A stretch of 64,000 nucleotides of DNA from G965202915 sp965202915 (GTDB taxonomy: Bacteria > Pseudomonadota > Gammaproteobacteria > Eutrophobiales > Eutrophobiaceae), in NCBI GenBank assembly GCA_965202915.1, contig OZ241847.1, forward strand, positions 744,001 to 808,000. Reading direction: 5' to 3'. Shown piece after piece: positions 1 through 7,052 of the stretch; the first letter of the stretch is position 1, and each line of letters begins with the position of its first letter. The notes beneath the pieces are model-generated. The model did no database searches. It was not told where the DNA came from and saw only the letters and a list, made by a program, of their open reading frames with translations. The position numbers were made by a program, and so were the translations under genes.

Positions 1-1
1 A

Positions 2-1114
2 TTTAAAAATAATTTTATTGCGTGGATAATTGATGATGACCATTTGTTTAAGATGGACACTAAAAACGACACTGAAATACCTTATTACTTTGAAACAATT
101 TTAGAACATTCTAATCGCGGAATTGATGCAATTTTTGGTCAAATCTCTGATGCGCCACCTTTACCATTTTTAAGCACTTTGCGAACACAGTTGATAGACT
201 TCTACTACAACCTGACTTATTTTGCCAACTGTAAGCCAAATGAAAAGTTTGAACTAAATGAACTGCAAAAACAAAGTATTGAAAGAGAGGAATTTTATTA
301 TGACCTATCAAATACAAATTTTCAACATCTTGAATATCCATATTATTTAAACCAAGAAAACAATATAAACTTTGAAGCTTTTAAAGAATTTTTACAAAAT
401 ACAGCAAAATTATCAGATGGAATAAATGTTTTTAGAAAGCTGACATATAGAATTGAAGAGATTGGCAAAACAGAAAAGGAATGCTCAATTTATCGAGGTG
501 GAAATACTATAATCTATAGTCCTAAACTATTGCTAACACCCAATTATGCACCGCAAAAAGAATATAACAGACGCAGTGACTTTAATTGGGCTATTATCAA
601 CAGAAATATTTATGGCTATATCATGCACGAAATAGTACTACCCTTGAAACACGATAGAGAATTACAAGAAACATCGTTAATAATTAATAAAGAGAAACTA
701 AAAGCAGACATTGAAGGACTGATATTTTATAGACTTCTAGACGAAATTTTGACCAAAGATGACTGGAAAACTAAAAAAAATATAAGAAAAAACTTGGAAT
801 TTTACAATCAGCTAAAAAGAAAAGCTTTTATAAGAATTAAGATTAATAATTACAGAATCCAGTCATTAATTGATTTGATTCTAGAAATAATAGGAGATGT
901 GAAATATTGGTGGTTTAAGAATACATTTAGGAAAGAATTGGATTACCATATCCAGAAAAATATATTTGCTTTAGAGATTTTAAAATTTGAATTTGGAAAA
1001 CGAAAATTACAGAGATTTATGCAAGACTTAGAAAAAGACATTAAAATAGATGATTGTTATGTAAGTAAGGTTATAGCGGAAATAGAAGATATAGAAAAAA
1101 GTGGAAATGTATAA
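2..1114 (+). CDS. Hypothetical cassette protein, 5' end outside the window
   Basis: I do not recognise this protein. The reading frame is open to the left edge of the window with plausible coding sequence, so the gene very likely begins outside; the first possible internal starts (TTG at 44, ATG at 53) have no ribosome binding site. At least 371 codons are visible. The product is soluble-looking, rich in Asn, Lys, Ile and Tyr, with a basic helical C-terminal third. The DNA is very AT-rich compared with the chromosome at 15-25 kb. The TAA stop lies in the first core box of an attC-like site, as is usual for integron cassette genes. No function can be assigned. Confidence 0.7.
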   Translation, partial: FKNNFIAWIIDDDHLFKMDTKNDTEIPYYFETILEHSNRGIDAIFGQISDAPPLPFLSTLRTQLIDFYYNLTYFANCKPNEKFELNELQKQSIEREEFYYDLSNTNFQHLEYPYYLNQENNINFEAFKEFLQNTAKLSDGINVFRKLTYRIEEIGKTEKECSIYRGGNTIIYSPKLLLTPNYAPQKEYNRRSDFNWAIINRNIYGYIMHEIVLPLKHDRELQETSLIINKEKLKADIEGLIFYRLLDEILTKDDWKTKKNIRKNLEFYNQLKRKAFIRIKINNYRIQSLIDLILEIIGDVKYWWFKNTFRKELDYHIQKNIFALEILKFEFGKRKLQRFMQDLEKDIKIDDCYVSKVIAEIEDIEKSGNV

Positions 1115-1167
1115 CAAAGTACTCCAGCGGACTGGCTACCGCCAGCCGCTGAGTTTGGTCGTTAGGC
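1109..1167 (+). repeat. attC-like recombination site 1
   Basis: Begins at the stop codon of the preceding gene (TATAAC) and ends GTTAGGC. The interior is a strong imperfect palindrome (CAGCGG..CTGGC / GCCAG..CCGCTG). Its right half is repeated exactly at 7968-7987. Confidence 0.75.
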
Positions 1168-1212
1168 TTTTAATCAAAACAACACATCTTCATTATGAGG
1201 AAAATGTAATAA

Positions 1213-1614
1213 ATGAATTATGATGTAATTGCATTAGCATGTGAGCAGTTAAGTTATCGAGACAAACTCCGTCTTGCACAACTTTTGATTCAAACAGCAA
1301 GAAAAGAAGAAGAGAACGAAAACCCTGAAACACGGGTAAAGTCTCAACCAAAGAAAGAAGTTAAGGCTCAGCCAAGCAACAACACTCCAAAACCACAAGT
1401 TGCTACATCACCAAGTAATTCAGAAACAATTTCGTATGTTATTGAGCGTATTTCAAAGTTAAAACCAGTAAAGAAAAAATCATTATCAAACTCAATAAAA
1501 GCTATGTTTCAGTTCCAAGGCGGCATATCTGAGCAAGATCTAAGTAAAATCATAAATGAACTGCAAAAAAGAAAGTTCATAAAGCTGGAAAACAATAACA
1601 TAACCTATCTCTAA
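1213..1614 (+). CDS. Hypothetical cassette protein, 133 aa
   Basis: Unrecognised small protein. The start ATG is preceded by a GAGG-containing stretch (1198-1201) and lies 46 bp after the end of attC 1, so gene plus site 2 form one plus-strand cassette. An N-terminal helical segment (residues 1-30) is followed by a low-complexity Pro/Lys/Gln/Ser/Asn linker (about 35-70). A C-terminal domain (about 72-133) contains a helix-turn-helix-like pattern ending in a short beta hairpin, which suggests a winged-helix fold; that is inference. AT-rich, like its left neighbour. Confidence 0.65.
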   Translation: MNYDVIALACEQLSYRDKLRLAQLLIQTARKEEENENPETRVKSQPKKEVKAQPSNNTPKPQVATSPSNSETISYVIERISKLKPVKKKSLSNSIKAMFQFQGGISEQDLSKIINELQKRKFIKLENNNITYL

Positions 1615-1624
1615 TTCAGAGTTT

Positions 1625-1686
1625 TAGCCTAATAAAAAAATCCAAGTGACGCCTACAGCGCACCTGATTTGGGCGTTATGCGAATT
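1625..1686 (+). repeat. attC-like site 2 (weak)
   Basis: Follows the stop of the 1213-1614 gene. It contains GCCTAAT at the left and GGCGTTATGC at the right, with internal ACGCC/GGCGT pairing. The left core box is imperfect, so the site may be degenerate. Confidence 0.45.
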
Positions 1687-1954
1687 ACTAGGGGGTCTTG
1701 TTTTGAATCTGGCATTTGAAGTGAAGTACTCTGCCGAAATTGGGTTGCTTAGTGACCTGTATGGCAATGAGGTGATCGCGAGAAATCTCCCGCGGGTGAA
1801 AAAGATATACGAATACACGAAACGCATGCAGCCGGACTTCGGCAAGCTGCGCTTGCCTCAGCCGCTGATGCGAATTAAGGGGTCGGGTCTTGCCTTTTGC
1901 TTTTCGACATTTTGGATGTTCAGAGCCGAACAGTTAATAAGAAAGGGATACTGA
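1646..1954 (+). CDS. Possible remnant coding fragment, interrupted by a miniature element
   Basis: An open frame of about 100 codons begins inside attC site 2 and runs into the miniature RAYT-derived element at 1879. Residues from about 18 to 78 look protein-like, but the last 25 residues are encoded by the inserted element. If it is a gene, it is a cassette gene whose 3' end was replaced by the insertion. I do not recognise the fragment, and the start is uncertain. Confidence 0.25.
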   Translation: MTPTAHLIWALCELLGGLVLNLAFEVKYSAEIGLLSDLYGNEVIARNLPRVKKIYEYTKRMQPDFGKLRLPQPLMRIKGSGLAFCFSTFWMFRAEQLIRKGY

Positions 1955-2114
1955 ATGGCCAGGCCGCTAAGATTAGAATTCGCTGGTGCGTTGTATCACG
2001 TTACATCTCGAGGTGATCGACAGGAAAATATTTACGAAAGTCGCGCTTTCTTTGGCTTGCATTATACGAGAGTGAGCCGGATTATTAAGAAAGCAAAAAG
2101 AAAGACCTGACCCT
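1879..2114 (+). mobile_element. Miniature RAYT-derived element, copy 1 (236 bp)
   Basis: Bounded by the inverted repeats GGGGTCGGGTCTT (1879-1891) and AAGACCTGACCCT (2102-2114). A second copy of the same length lies at 2838-3073. Inside is the start of a Y1 (HUH) transposase of the REP-associated tyrosine transposase family (MARPLRLEFAGALYHVTSRG). It is joined to the C-terminal helix-turn-helix end of the same kind of protein (FGLHYTRVSRIIKKAKRK). The middle of the gene, with the HUH motif and catalytic tyrosine, is missing. It is therefore an internally deleted, non-autonomous element that would need an enzyme supplied from elsewhere. Confidence 0.8.
1955..2110 (+). CDS. 51-aa internally deleted RAYT protein
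   Basis: The deletion in the miniature element left the frame intact. A 51-codon ORF starts at ATG 1955, preceded by an AAAGGG stretch, and ends TGA at 2108-2110. Residues 1-29 match the N-terminus of Y1 transposases. Residues 31-51 match the DnaA-like helix-turn-helix tail found at the end of many RAYT proteins. It cannot catalyse transposition, but could in principle bind the element ends. Copy 2 has a stop at codon 7, so expression is not under strong selection. Confidence 0.4.
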   Translation: MARPLRLEFAGALYHVTSRGDRQENIYESRAFFGLHYTRVSRIIKKAKRKT

Positions 2115-2119
2115 GCAAG

Positions 2120-2187
2120 CACTATGCGTTTTTAATACTCACAAACGGGCACGGTGCGAAGCATCCGCCGGCTTTGCTTGTTAACCT
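2120..2187 (-). repeat. attC-like site 3 (partial or degenerate)
   Basis: The right end, CTTGTTAACC, contains the TAA stop of the minus-strand gene at 2181-2561, as in a cassette. The interior CATCCGCCGG..TTTGCTTG resembles other sites here. The left core box is unclear and may have been damaged by the adjacent miniature element. Confidence 0.4.
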
Positions 2188-2561
2188 TGTACTTCAAAAT
2201 AATCTTCACGTAGTTTTGCCGTACCATCTGTTTGGATAACCCATAATTCTTTATGTATTACACCTCTGGCTTTATTCATTTTCCAACCAGATTTTAATAC
2301 AGCGCTAGATTCGTCAATTATTTCAAGTTCAGGGGCAATGTAATCTACATCACAGTATCCTTCATCGATGAGATTCTGCCAAAACCCCTGTATCTCTTCT
2401 CTTCCCGTAAAAGTTCCGAAAGGTTCCGCACGCATAATGGCGTTATCTTCATACTGATTGGCACAACCCTCTGCGTCACCTTTGTTAAAAGCAGCTTTCC
2501 ATATGGAACTAGCGGCGTTCACCGCATTTGAAACAGTATCTTTTTGATTTTTTGAAGTCAT
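2181..2561 (-). CDS. NTF2-like / SnoaL-like (DUF4440-type) protein
   Basis: A 126-aa single-domain protein with the cone-shaped NTF2/ketosteroid-isomerase-like pattern. An N-terminal helix pair contains W..AFNKGDAEGCA, followed by DNAIMRAEP, a G-F-x-G-R-EEI..FW helix, then beta strands ending in a GTAKLREDYF hairpin. Members of this family are small enzymes or binding proteins of varied function, so the substrate cannot be predicted. The stop lies in the core of site 3 and the next attC lies just upstream, so this is a complete minus-strand cassette. No clear Shine-Dalgarno is seen before the ATG. Confidence 0.75.
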   Translation of the reverse strand: MTSKNQKDTVSNAVNAASSIWKAAFNKGDAEGCANQYEDNAIMRAEPFGTFTGREEIQGFWQNLIDEGYCDVDYIAPELEIIDESSAVLKSGWKMNKARGVIHKELWVIQTDGTAKLREDYFEVQG

Positions 2562-2595
2562 AGGTCTTTTTTTATTTCTGTAGAATGATTTGTGA

Positions 2596-2657
2596 GGCTA
2601 ACGCCTTGCTAAAGGGTAACTACAAAATTCTCCCGCTTGAGTAACTTGCTTATGCGG
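2596..2657 (-). repeat. attC-like site 4
   Basis: Runs from GGCTAACG to GCTTATGCGG with an interior of the same type as site 15 (12612-12676). It lies just upstream of the NTF2-like gene, marking the junction with the next cassette. 2658-2837 holds nothing I can recognise. Confidence 0.55.
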
Positions 2658-2837
2658 ATTTATAGCCACTGACCGCTAACCGACATAAGGGAAATAAATG
2701 GTTTTACGCTTAATTTAGTGTCATTCATCTATAGGATCCTTTTAACAAGTATGTGGTTAGGTCTTATATTTTAGCCGAAATTAAATGAAGCCGGATGCAC
2801 TTTAACGCATAATTATATGATGGGCAACTTAAATTAA

Positions 2838-3073
2838 GGGGTCAGGTCTTGCCTTTTGCTGTTCGACATTTTGGACGTTCATATCCGAACAGTTAATAAG
2901 AAAGGGATACTGAATGGCCAGGCCGCTAAGATGAGAATTCGCTGGTGCGTTGTATCACCTTACATCTCGAGGTGATCGACAGGAAAATATTGACGAAAGT
3001 CGCGCTTTCTTTGGTTTGCATTATACGCGAGTGAGCCGGATTATTAAAAAAGCAAAAAGAAAGACCTGATCCT
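2838..3073 (+). mobile_element. Miniature RAYT-derived element, copy 2 (236 bp)
   Basis: Same length and organisation as 1879-2114, with ends GGGGTCAGGTCTT and AAGACCTGATCCT. The internal fused ORF starts at 2914 but has a TGA at codon 7 (2932-2934). The right end stops 8 bp before an attC site, so it inserted between cassettes or within a cassette's non-coding end. Several substitutions separate the two copies but no length change does. Confidence 0.8.
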
Positions 3074-3080
3074 ATAAGTG

Positions 3081-3139
3081 GCTAACGCCCGCATCAGCGG
3101 CGCAGCTTTGCTGCATCCGGCTGCATGCGATTGTTAGAG
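3081..3139 (-). repeat. attC-like site 5
   Basis: GCTAACGCCC to GTTAGAGC with an internal palindrome (GCCGGATGCAGC / GCTGCATCCGGC-type). The TAA stop of the gene at 3134-3700 lies in the right core box. Confidence 0.75.
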
Positions 3140-3700
3140 CTGCATGGCACTTTTAGTGACAAGTGATTTGTGCAAAACATAATATTTTTCTCGATTTTTA
3201 CGTCGGCTATCAAAGATCATTTCCTCTAATTGTTTGGAGGCCCTGATCTCCTTTCGCACTACTTTTACTAAAGCTTCCCATTCAAAATCTTCTGATGCGT
3301 AATCTCGCCAGGAAATCATAAAGTCAAACTGTGCTCCATGCCTGAATAATCTCCCGGGAAGAGGAAAATCTCTTCGATGCCCTAGGAAAATGCCATACCT
3401 TAGGTATGGATGTATGAACTTATTTGACGCTGCTTTTTGGCTATAAGTAATGGCGTCATGTGTGGAAACGCTATCAATTTTTGTTTCTATTACTACACGT
3501 GGTTTCCAAGATTTTTTCCCGAAGGATTCGGAAACAAGGATATCGGTTTGATATGTCATTTCGTTATAGTTCGGGCCATCTTCCTCATAATCTACAATCT
3601 CATTAGCGTAAGTCAGTCTCCTACCGGCCTCGACGGAAAATCCCGCGAGTTTATTGTTTAGCTTTTCAGCTACTTCCTTTGCCCAATCCGTCTCTTTCAT
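3134..3700 (-). CDS. PD-(D/E)XK-like putative endonuclease (cassette gene)
   Basis: I chose the ATG at 3700 because the frame further upstream runs through the attC site; this gives 188 aa. The central region reads Y-Q-T-D-I-L-V-S-E, then, about 15 residues on, VVIETK, followed by a helix with THDAITYSQKAA. The spacing D..E-T-K is the signature of the PD-(D/E)XK nuclease core, in which the Asp, Glu and Lys bind metal and catalyse DNA cleavage. A downstream I-H-P-Y-L-R-Y-G-I-F-L-G strand fits the same fold. The specific family is not recognised. A role in restriction or other defence is inference from the fold and the integron setting. Confidence 0.6.
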   Translation of the reverse strand: MKETDWAKEVAEKLNNKLAGFSVEAGRRLTYANEIVDYEEDGPNYNEMTYQTDILVSESFGKKSWKPRVVIETKIDSVSTHDAITYSQKAASNKFIHPYLRYGIFLGHRRDFPLPGRLFRHGAQFDFMISWRDYASEDFEWEALVKVVRKEIRASKQLEEMIFDSRRKNREKYYVLHKSLVTKSAMQL

Positions 3701-3707
3701 TGTTGTT

Positions 3708-3768
3708 GCTCTAACGCTAATCACAGGGGCGCGCAATTAGCGCGTCCCACTGCTGCGAATTGTTAGAA
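3708..3768 (-). repeat. attC-like site 6
   Basis: GCTCTAACGC to GTTAGAA with an internal GGGGCGCGCAATTAGCGCG-type palindrome. Nearly identical to site 13 at 11385-11446, and the adjoining 150 bp to the right are also duplicated there. Confidence 0.8.
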
Positions 3769-3919
3769 AAGCTGATGTTTCGGTTGTTGTGGAAATTTGA
3801 AAATACACCATTTTATTGCTGTATCTGTTTCGCACAATGGCAAATATTGGCACCAGAATCAATGCTGAAGTCGAGATATTGAATAAGCCAGTTTGCAATA
3901 CTGAGGCCACCTTTGGCAT
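3737..3919 (-). CDS. Possible small single-pass membrane protein (60 aa)
   Basis: ATG at 3919 follows a CAGGAGAC ribosome binding site. The frame ends with TAA inside attC site 6. Residues about 12-33 (FNISTSALILVPIFAIV) form a plausible membrane helix followed by a basic RNRY. The start overlaps the 3' end of the frameshifted acetyltransferase. The same DNA occurs at 11447-11600, where the ATG has become CTG and one T is added, so selection for this product is doubtful. Confidence 0.4.
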   Translation of the reverse strand: MPKVASVLQTGLFNISTSALILVPIFAIVRNRYSNKMVYFQISTTTETSAFLTIRSSGTR

Positions 3920-4402
3920 AGTTTGAAGTCTCCTGAGTATAAATTTCGATCTTTGATTTGATTCCATGACAAACCTAGATATTGCCAGAAATTGTTTGCA
4001 TCTTCCTTATTATAAAAGACTTCTGTTTTCACTTTTGATGCACCATTTTTTTGCCCAGTCAAGAATTAACTCGTAATATTTAGATTCTAATTTTTGTCTT
4101 CTCATTTTTGGCTGAATATAAAATTCAGCAATATTGAGAATTTTTGTATCCTTTTCATTTGTCAAGTATACGTTGGTTACTCCACATTTTTTCCCATTGT
4201 TGCAGAATAAAAATAAGCCTCTTCCACCCTCTTTTAACCGATCCTTCAAAGTCAAACTATATTCATCTTGGATCTTTTGTAGGTTGTGTGGGAAATCTTC
4301 TGGCCAATTCTCAAGAAAATATTTTGCAGATATTTCAAGGTAAATTTTCCAAAATTTATCATTCGGATGAACTTCTATTAAACTAAGCAAAAGTAACCTC
4401 AC
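3859..4402 (-). pseudogene. GNAT-family N-acetyltransferase, frameshifted
   Basis: Two overlapping frames together make one GNAT protein of about 180 aa. The first (4402 to about 4045) carries the N-terminal strands and AEFYIQPKMRRQKLESKYYE, matching the acetyl-CoA binding helix region. The second (from about 4045 down to 3859) carries TEVFYNKEDANNFWQYLGL, the classical C-terminal N..A..F(W/Y)..LG motif. The join is a run of seven A on the coding strand, next to GGGC; six A would restore one frame. Either a real single-base insertion inactivated the gene or the read or assembly is wrong there. Other GNAT enzymes acetylate small molecules or protein N-termini; the substrate here is unknown. 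Confidence 0.7.
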
Positions 4403-4445
4403 GTGGTTGATGAAAGATTAAAAAGTAATTTTGAAACCATTACCG

Positions 4446-4529
4446 CACAGAACGCCTCAATAACCGGCAGACAAAGCAAAGCTTTGGCTGTCCGGCTCCG
4501 AAGGCGCGAAGTTAATTGACTTGTTATGT
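4446..4529 (-). repeat. attC-like site 7
   Basis: CAGAACGCCTCAA to GACTTGTTATGT, with the internal stem CCGGCAGACAAAGC / GCTTTGGCTGTCCGG. It is of the Vibrio-repeat-like class that ends in TTGACTTGTTATG. Confidence 0.75.
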
Positions 4530-4533
4530 GTAT

Positions 4534-4922
4534 TTAGCAGCCGCATACTATTTTACTTCCAGCACGCGCTTGCTTACCATGCGTTTCGTAGCCATCTCTT
4601 CGCCAGCAATCGATACCGCCGAGCAACTCTTTCACGTCGCAGCCTAACTCTGCCATTTTGAATGCCCCTTTTGTAGACGCATTGCAGCCAATACCATCAT
4701 AATACGTGACATAACGCTTGCCTTTATCGAGGTGTGCTGTTGTTTCCTGACTCATTGTTCTGTGAGGAATATTTATAGCAGTAGGGATATGCTCAATATC
4801 GTATGCTCAGGCGACCGAGCATCGATAACGATAATATCGTCTCCGTTATTTAGCGATTCACTCAAATCCCATGAATCAGTTTCGTACTGAAGTTTTGCTT
4901 TATAAAATTCTAATTGATCCAT
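4534..4922 (-). pseudogene. Rhodanese-like domain protein with one-base deletion
   Basis: A single-domain rhodanese (sulfurtransferase fold) of about 129 codons. The ATG at 4922 follows AAGGAGATATCCTG. The first frame gives a rhodanese N-terminus ending VIDARSPE. It then leaves frame at about 4812, where restoring one G (GAGGCATAC instead of GAGCATAC) would read EAYDIEHIPTAINIPH, the expected consensus. The second frame continues through GIGCNAST, with Cys in the active-site loop, to LLGGIDCW. The C-terminus has extra cysteines (IVCGC). As read, only the 73-aa C-terminal part from 4755 could be made. Loss of function or a sequencing error are both possible. Confidence 0.75.
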
Positions 4923-4943
4923 CAGGATATCTCCTTCGCTTAC

Positions 4944-5018
4944 ACATAACGCCTCAAGCGGCGGCGCGCGTTAGCGCGTCCAGCCACGAAGTGGCGTTGC
5001 TGCCTTGACTTGTTATGC
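4944..5018 (-). repeat. attC-like site 8
   Basis: CATAACGCCTCAAG to GACTTGTTATGC, about 75 bp, with strong internal pairing (GGCGCGCGTTAGCGCG and CCACGAAGTGG). It marks the downstream end of the four-gene sigma-factor cassette. Confidence 0.8.
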
Positions 5019-5054
5019 ATTGAACTCAATTTTACCTATAGTATTAGAGGCATT

Positions 5055-5516
5055 TCAGCGAAACCACTTTTTATGTTTAAAGGCTTTCGCTATATGCTTC
5101 CGTTCTTCCGGAGATAACTTCGAAACAATATCACTAATTAATTCCGTTCTTTGCGAGGCCTGTTTTTGATGGAGCAGATTAAGCTCTTTGGTTTTTGCTC
5201 GGTAAGTATCTCGATCAAAATTATCAGCCATAAACAAAGTAATAAGCTCTTGTTTTCGATTTAGATATTCCTCTTTGGTTTCTTTCTGAGACTGAATAAG
5301 TTGCTGAACTTTATCTTTAAATACTTGTTGCTGACTTTCAGGCAGTTTTTCCACAAGTCGATTGATTTTAGACTCCATCATTTTATGCCTGTGCTCAAAA
5401 TGCCCAGCTTTAAAATCACTGAAATGCTTTTTATAAATAGCCCCTGATACCAAACCAAAAAGTAGAAGGTTCAGTATTAAGGAAAAACTAAAAACAATTT
5501 TTAACTTTTTACTCAT
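5055..5516 (-). CDS. Periplasmic Spy/CnrX-like sensor protein
   Basis: 153 aa with an N-terminal signal anchor (FSFSLILNLLLFGLVSGAIY), then a His-rich stretch (HFEHRHKMME) and a long helical hairpin with LPESQQQVFKDK and LSPEERKHI. This is typical of the Spy/CpxP/heavy-metal-resistance (CnrX-like) periplasmic family that binds unfolded protein or metal and signals to an anti-sigma factor. It overlaps the anti-sigma gene by 8 bp and is last in a four-gene unit (EF-hand, sigma, anti-sigma, sensor). Metal sensing through the N-terminal histidines is inference. Confidence 0.75.
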   Translation of the reverse strand: MSKKLKIVFSFSLILNLLLFGLVSGAIYKKHFSDFKAGHFEHRHKMMESKINRLVEKLPESQQQVFKDKVQQLIQSQKETKEEYLNRKQELITLFMADNFDRDTYRAKTKELNLLHQKQASQRTELISDIVSKLSPEERKHIAKAFKHKKWFR

Positions 5517-5820
5517 AAAGATCTACCTCACCTAACATTAAAGTGCTTAATGTTTCGTAACTTTCATAACTACTCTGATTAGTAATGAGCGGATTGAAAT
5601 CCTGCCAACCTAAAACAAGCCCCAAGGTCAAGCTAAAAGCCAAAGCATAAGTTGGTTTAGGAATAATAAAACTGTTTAAAACTTGTTGTAAAAACGGTAT
5701 TGAATCATCGGTAGGCACTATATCAATTTCTGCAACAATTCTTGAATTCAAGTTTTGGCTTGGCGGCGGCACTTCAAGCTTAAGCAGCATGTCGTTTAAC
5801 TTTTCGTCACTGTTACTCAT
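5509..5820 (-). CDS. Putative membrane anti-sigma factor
   Basis: 103 aa from the ATG at 5820. A cytoplasmic N-terminal part with LNDMLLKLEVPPPSQNLNSRIVAEI resembles the short anti-sigma segment of ZAS/DUF3379-type proteins. It is followed by one membrane segment (about residues 53-72, PTYALAFSLTLGLVLGW) and a short periplasmic tail. It overlaps the sigma-factor gene by 8 bp and the sensor gene by 8 bp, so the three are translationally coupled. Its assignment rests mainly on position between an ECF sigma factor and a periplasmic sensor. Confidence 0.65.
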   Translation of the reverse strand: MSNSDEKLNDMLLKLEVPPPSQNLNSRIVAEIDIVPTDDSIPFLQQVLNSFIIPKPTYALAFSLTLGLVLGWQDFNPLITNQSSYESYETLSTLMLGEVDLYE

Positions 5821-6382
5821 ACGCACTATCCTCAACAATGAATAATATTTTTTTGAGGTTTGCTTTAGCTCTCATTATAAGAGATTGAAGCGATTTTAAT
5901 CGAACACCCATAATATCAGCTGCTTCCTGATTACTTAATTCTTCGTAAAAACATAAATTTAGTGCTGTGCGCTGCCTTTCAGGCAAGCTTCGCAAAGCTG
6001 CTTCTAAATCTGCCAGCTGTGAATTCCCATCGCCCTGCTCTACCTTACTTGATTCTTCAAGTTCTTGCTCAAGTACATCGGTAGTTATGACTTTTTTCTT
6101 ATTCATATCTAAACAGGCATTCAGCACTATTCGATAAAACCAGGTTGTAAATTTTGCTTGTTTTTTTGACGACCATAGCTTGGGTTTTCGCCAAACTTTT
6201 AAAAAAGCGTCCTGAACAACATCTTCGGCGTCAGTCTTATTAAATAAGGAACGATAGGCGAGGCTGTAAAACTTCTGAGAATGACGCGCCACCAACACTG
6301 AAAATGCATGCCTGTCATGAGTCTGAATTAGCAGCATCAGTTGCTCATCACTTTCTATTTCGGTTTCCGGGCTTTCGTTCAT
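5813..6382 (-). CDS. ECF-type RNA polymerase sigma factor
   Basis: 189 aa. Region 2 lies at about residues 25-95 (FSVLVARHSQKFYSLAYRS, then the sigma 2.2 helix DAEDVVQDAFLKVWRKP and TWFYRIVLNACLD). Region 4 lies at about 125-180 (LPERQRTALNLCFYEELSNQ, then EAADIMGVRLKSLQSLIMRAK, the promoter-recognition helix-turn-helix). It directs RNA polymerase to a small regulon, normally including its own operon, once the membrane anti-sigma encoded next to it releases it. Gene order and overlaps suggest it controls the EF-hand gene upstream and the whole cassette. Confidence 0.9.
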   Translation of the reverse strand: MNESPETEIESDEQLMLLIQTHDRHAFSVLVARHSQKFYSLAYRSLFNKTDAEDVVQDAFLKVWRKPKLWSSKKQAKFTTWFYRIVLNACLDMNKKKVITTDVLEQELEESSKVEQGDGNSQLADLEAALRSLPERQRTALNLCFYEELSNQEAADIMGVRLKSLQSLIMRAKANLKKILFIVEDSAYE

Positions 6383-6430
6383 ACCTAATACGAGCTTTAT
6401 TACAAAGCTCGTATTATATTTTAGTTTTCC

Positions 6431-6847
6431 TTAATGGTGTTTTTTCTTAAGATGAGAAAGCTCTTCTTTGCTTAATAGGCCATCATCATTACTATCTGCT
6501 TTTGAAAACAGGCGATTGTACTTCCAGGAACTCTTAGCCTTCAGTTCATCTTTGCTGATATAACCATCATTGTCTTTATCTAGCATCGAAAACTTCATAT
6601 TTTTCATATGGCTTTTAATTTCATCTTTAGTCGCTTCTCCATCGCCATTCACATCTATTGCTGTAAACTTCTGATCAAAAAATATATTGAGTTCTGATCG
6701 ATCAATTGTCTTACTCTGATTCACATCGATTTTATTAAAATATTCAAGAGCCAGTTCCCGTTTAAATTCCCCTTTACCGCCTGCATTTACATTCGCAGAT
6801 AAACAGGAAACCCCAAATATTAAAAGCGCAACACTTATCTTATTCAT
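6431..6847 (-). CDS. Exported EF-hand calcium-binding protein
   Basis: 138 aa from ATG 6847, which follows AAAGGTG at good spacing. A signal peptide (MNKISVALLIFGVSCLSANVNA) is followed by four EF-hand loops: DVNQSKTIDRSE, DVNGDGEATKDE, DKDNDGYISKDE and DSNDDGLLSKEE. The spacing of Asp, Asp/Asn, Gly and Glu in loops 2-4 is canonical, so calcium binding is likely; loop 1 lacks the central Gly. The C-terminus is basic and His-rich (KKKHH). It is first gene of the sigma-factor cassette and probably an output of that regulon. Confidence 0.85.
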   Translation of the reverse strand: MNKISVALLIFGVSCLSANVNAGGKGEFKRELALEYFNKIDVNQSKTIDRSELNIFFDQKFTAIDVNGDGEATKDEIKSHMKNMKFSMLDKDNDGYISKDELKAKSSWKYNRLFSKADSNDDGLLSKEELSHLKKKHH

Positions 6848-6869
6848 ATCAATCACCTTTCAGTCTTAA

Positions 6870-6960
6870 TTATAGAAAATCAATGCTGATATTTAGCATC
6901 TAATGATTTATACGATTGAATTCGGAAAAGTCTTCGCTCCTTCCTAAAAAAATATGCCAT
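6870..6960 (-). promoter_or_regulatory. Likely promoter region of the sigma-factor cassette
   Basis: The roughly 100 bp between the EF-hand start and attC site 9 must hold the operon promoter. On the minus strand it contains TAGGAAGGAGCGAAGACTT and further down CGTATAAAT. A GGAA-type -35 followed by an ECF-like -10 would fit autoregulation, but I cannot fix the boxes by eye. Confidence 0.3.
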
Positions 6961-6976
6961 AGTGAAAATCTAATGA

Positions 6977-7052
6977 CTCATAACGCTGAGTGCTGGGACG
7001 GCTGTTAAGCCGTCCCAGCACGAAGTGCCCTTGCTTGCACGTTTTGTTATGC
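6977..7052 (-). repeat. attC-like site 9
   Basis: CATAACGCTGAG to GTTTTGTTATGC, about 76 bp, with a near-perfect stem GTGCTGGGACGGCT / AGCCGTCCCAGCAC at 6990-7021. It marks the upstream end of the multi-gene sigma-factor cassette. Confidence 0.85.
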
